A stretch of 64,000 bases of DNA from Sphingomonas sp. CCH10-B3. GTDB taxonomy: Bacteria; Pseudomonadota; Alphaproteobacteria; Sphingomonadales; Sphingomonadaceae. Location of the stretch: the NCBI RefSeq assembly GCF_001556185.1, contig NZ_LSIJ01000001.1:87400-151399 (forward strand), in the 5' to 3' direction. This document shows positions 62,070 to 64,000 of the stretch, one piece after another. The notes under the pieces were generated by a model that saw only the letters and a list, made by a program, of their open reading frames with translations, was not told the origin of the DNA and ran no database searches. The position numbers and the translations under genes were made by a program. Every line of letters starts with the position of its first letter. Positions within the stretch are counted from its first letter, which is position 1.

Positions 62070-63029
62070 ATGCTGCTCGCGCTCGAAATCTTCCGTGCCC
62101 TTGCCGATGCGACCCGGCTACGCATTCTTGCGCTCATCCAGACAATGGAGCTGTCGGTCGGCGAACTGGCGCAAGTGCTGGGGCAAAGCCAGCCGCGCGT
62201 GTCGCGCCATGTCAAGATCCTGTGCGACGCCGGGCTTGCCGAACGCCGCAAGGAAGGCAGCTGGGTGTTCGTCGCGCTCGGCGACCGCGCGCTGGTCGCG
62301 CCGGCGCTGGCCGCGCTCGACAGCTGGCGCGCGCGTGAAAGCGATCATTGGGCAGTCGCCGACGCTGCGCGGCTCGCCGCCGTCCGCGCCGACCGGGCAG
62401 CGGCGGCGAACGCCTGGTTCGAGGCCAATGCCGGGCAATGGGATGCGATCCGCTCGCTGCACATCGCCGAAAGCGACGTCGAGGCGGCAATGCGGACGTT
62501 GCTGGGCGACGCGCCGATCGCGACCCTGATCGACATCGGCACCGGCACCGGACGGATGCTCGAACTGTTCGCGCCGCAAGCCAAGAGCGCGCTCGGCATC
62601 GACCGGTCGTCGGAAATGCTGCGGCTGGCGCGTGCCAAGCTCGCCGAGCGCGGCCTTGCCAACGCCGAACTTCGCCAGGCCGATCTTTATGCGCTGCCGA
62701 TGGCCGATGGCGGCGCCGATGCCGCGATCATCCACCATGTGCTCCATTTCGCGCAGCAGCCGGGTGCCGCGATTGCTGAGGCGGCGCGCGTGCTTGCCCC
62801 CAGCGGGCGGCTGTTGATCGCCGATTTCGCCCCGCACGAGCGCGAAGAATTCCGCAGCCGCGACGGCCACACCCGGCTGGGCTTTTCGGACGAGCAGATC
62901 CTCGGCTGGTTCGGCGCGGTGGGGCTTGCGCCGGTGCGCACCGAAACGCTCGAAGGCGGCGAACTCACGGTCAAACTCTGGCTCGGTCGCAAGGCCGGCA
63001 GCCCGCTCAAAGAGGCAATTGCAGCATGA
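62070..63029 (+). CDS. ArsR-family HTH fused to SAM-dependent methyltransferase
   Basis: A 319-residue two-domain protein. Residues 1-85 are a winged HTH of the ArsR type (FRALADATRLRILALIQTMELSVGELAQVLGQSQPRVSRHVKILCDAGLAERRKEGSWVFV). No metal-binding Cys pair of the ArsR kind is evident in it. Residues ~150-315 are a class I methyltransferase (LIDIGTGTGRMLELFAPQ; GIDRSSEML; ADLYALP; IIHHVLHFAQQP). It overlaps metF by four bases. The likely role is sensing S-adenosyl compounds to set methionine-cycle genes; this is inferred from the gene pair. Confidence 0.9.
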   Translation: MLLALEIFRALADATRLRILALIQTMELSVGELAQVLGQSQPRVSRHVKILCDAGLAERRKEGSWVFVALGDRALVAPALAALDSWRARESDHWAVADAARLAAVRADRAAAANAWFEANAGQWDAIRSLHIAESDVEAAMRTLLGDAPIATLIDIGTGTGRMLELFAPQAKSALGIDRSSEMLRLARAKLAERGLANAELRQADLYALPMADGGADAAIIHHVLHFAQQPGAAIAEAARVLAPSGRLLIADFAPHEREEFRSRDGHTRLGFSDEQILGWFGAVGLAPVRTETLEGGELTVKLWLGRKAGSPLKEAIAA

Positions 63030-63955
63030 ACCTTTCGATACCCCAGCTCGAGGAAGCGCGGCGGGCGCTCGACGCGCCCTTGTTCGCCGACCTGGCGGGC
63101 GATGCCGAAGTGAGCTTCGAATTCTTCCCGCCCAAGACCGAGAAGATGGAAGAAGCGCTGTGGGAGACGGTCAAGACGCTCGAACCGTTCGGGCCGCGCT
63201 TCGTCTCGGTGACTTACGGCGCGGGCGGCACGACGCGCGAGCGCACGCACGCGACGGTCGCGCGCATCCAGCGCGAAACACCGATCGCGGCCGCCGCGCA
63301 CCTGACCTGCGTCGAAGCGTCAAAGGCCGAGATTGCCGAGATCGCGCATGCCTATTGGGAAGCGGGCGTGCGGCATATCGTGGCGCTGCGCGGTGACGCG
63401 CCCGGCGCCGACGCCTTCGTCCCGCACCCCGATGGCTATACCAATGCCGCCGATCTGACGGCGGGGCTGAAGCAGCTTTATCCGTTCGAGATTTCGGTCG
63501 CCGCCTATCCCGAATGCCACCCCAATTCGCGCGACGAGGCCGACGATCTCGACAATCTGAAGCGCAAGCTCGATGCGGGCGCGACCCGCGGGATTACGCA
63601 ATTCTTCTTCGAACCCGAAACCTTCTTCCGCTTCCGCGACCGCGCGGCCGCCGCCGGGATCAGCGCCGAAATGGTGCCGGGCATCATGCCGGTCACCAAT
63701 TTTGCCAGCATCAAGCGCATGTCGGCGATGTGCGGCACGCAAGTGCCGCAGTGGCTCGGGCGGTTGTTTGAAGGGCTCGACGATCATCCGACCAGCCGCC
63801 AGCTCGTTGCCGCGACGCTCGCCGCTGAGCTGTGCCGCAAGCTTTATGCAGGCGGCGTGCGGCAATTCCACTTCTACACGCTCAACCGCGCCGAGCTGAG
63901 CTTTGCGATCTGTCATCTGCTCGGGTTGCGGGCAGTGGCGGCGGGGGTGGCGTAA
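63026..63955 (+). CDS. metF: 5,10-methylenetetrahydrofolate reductase
   Basis: A 309-residue FAD enzyme reducing methylene-THF to methyl-THF for methionine synthesis. It has FEFFPPKTEKMEEALWETV (the catalytic Glu in FEFFPPKT), FVSVTYGAGGTTRERTH, AAHLTCVEASKAEI, LRGDAPG, YPECHPNS and ITQFFFEPETFFRF, all characteristic of MetF. Full family length. Start ATG overlaps the regulator's stop (ATGA). Methionine synthase genes may follow beyond the window. Confidence 0.96.
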   Translation: MNLSIPQLEEARRALDAPLFADLAGDAEVSFEFFPPKTEKMEEALWETVKTLEPFGPRFVSVTYGAGGTTRERTHATVARIQRETPIAAAAHLTCVEASKAEIAEIAHAYWEAGVRHIVALRGDAPGADAFVPHPDGYTNAADLTAGLKQLYPFEISVAAYPECHPNSRDEADDLDNLKRKLDAGATRGITQFFFEPETFFRFRDRAAAAGISAEMVPGIMPVTNFASIKRMSAMCGTQVPQWLGRLFEGLDDHPTSRQLVAATLAAELCRKLYAGGVRQFHFYTLNRAELSFAICHLLGLRAVAAGVA

Positions 63956-64000
63956 TCATCAAACCCCTCCCCTTTAGGGGAGGGGTTTGATGATTACGCC
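63949..64000. repeat. perfect 24-bp inverted repeat at metF 3' end
   Basis: Bases 63949-63972 (GGCGTAATCATCAAACCCCT then CCCC) are exactly complementary to 63977-64000, with loop TTTA. The left arm contains the metF stop codon (TAA, 63953-63955). The repeat reaches the window edge and may extend further. There is no T-run inside the window. It resembles the C-rich/G-rich intergenic hairpins that are repeated in sphingomonad chromosomes and may act as terminator. Confidence 0.7.

Noticed and set aside
1..64000. CRISPR arrays, rRNA genes, insertion sequences
   Set aside because: No regularly spaced repeats, rRNA-like sequence, transposase motifs or terminal inverted repeats seen on reading both strands.

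Overview
The window is about 65% GC. It is densely packed with TonB-dependent receptors of the Xanthomonas/Caulobacter (TIGR01782-like) and Oar types, has many genes coupled by 4-base start/stop overlaps, and carries DUF1499, DUF4893, DUF2171 and DUF547 proteins. This mix points to a chromosomal segment of an alphaproteobacterium, most likely a sphingomonad (Sphingomonadaceae). I see no phage, plasmid, insertion sequence or CRISPR array.

Left end (1-2296): a membrane MASE1-PAS-GGDEF diguanylate cyclase, cut by the window edge, and a small membrane protein.

2293-18706 is an alpha-glucan (maltodextrin/starch) utilisation locus. A LacI-family repressor and an SLC45-type MFS sugar carrier are on the minus strand. 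The plus-strand operon opposite them reads TonB receptor, flavin-dependent halogenase, periplasmic GH13 amylase, GH13 alpha-glucosidase, GH97 alpha-glucosidase, esterase, second halogenase and FucP/GluP-type sugar carrier. A 14-base motif with a central CG (TGAATWCGWATGYR) occurs both between lacI and the receptor and in front of the MFS gene, so one LacI regulon is likely.

18889-38798 is an envelope and lipid/glycan region. It holds a DedA/TVP38-FAD oxidoreductase fusion, two DUF547 proteins, a YdjM-like/DUF3047 fusion and an Oar-type receptor followed after 12 bases by a CNT nucleoside permease. These are followed by a CDP-alcohol phosphotransferase, a DUF2064 transferase, a dolichol-phosphate-mannose-synthase-like GT2, two GT-C/GT87-like membrane glycosyltransferases, a DUF1499 protein and a sterol-desaturase-type hydroxylase. 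Last comes a tight four-gene set: outer-membrane barrel, processive GT2, GT-C enzyme and radical SAM/SPASM enzyme. That four-gene set is my best candidate for an undescribed system.

39025-48804: an Oar-type receptor diverges from an S1/P1 nuclease, AraC regulator and PhoD phosphatase group, which suggests scavenging of phosphate from extracellular nucleic acid. A ZnuD-like receptor with a Zur-box-like site at its start follows.

48976-64000 is ordinary accessory and housekeeping DNA: tRNA-Ala(CGC), a G/Y/D/R-rich DUF2171 protein, an MDR oxidoreductase, a Phd/PIN and an AbrB/Doc toxin-antitoxin pair, a YpfJ-type metallopeptidase, patatin with 3-hydroxybutyrate dehydrogenase, and isocitrate lyase divergent from its probable XRE regulator. 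Small membrane proteins and lipoproteins, an aldo/keto reductase, and an ArsR-methyltransferase fusion coupled to metF complete the region. A perfect 20-bp palindrome lies just in front of the ArsR fusion gene.
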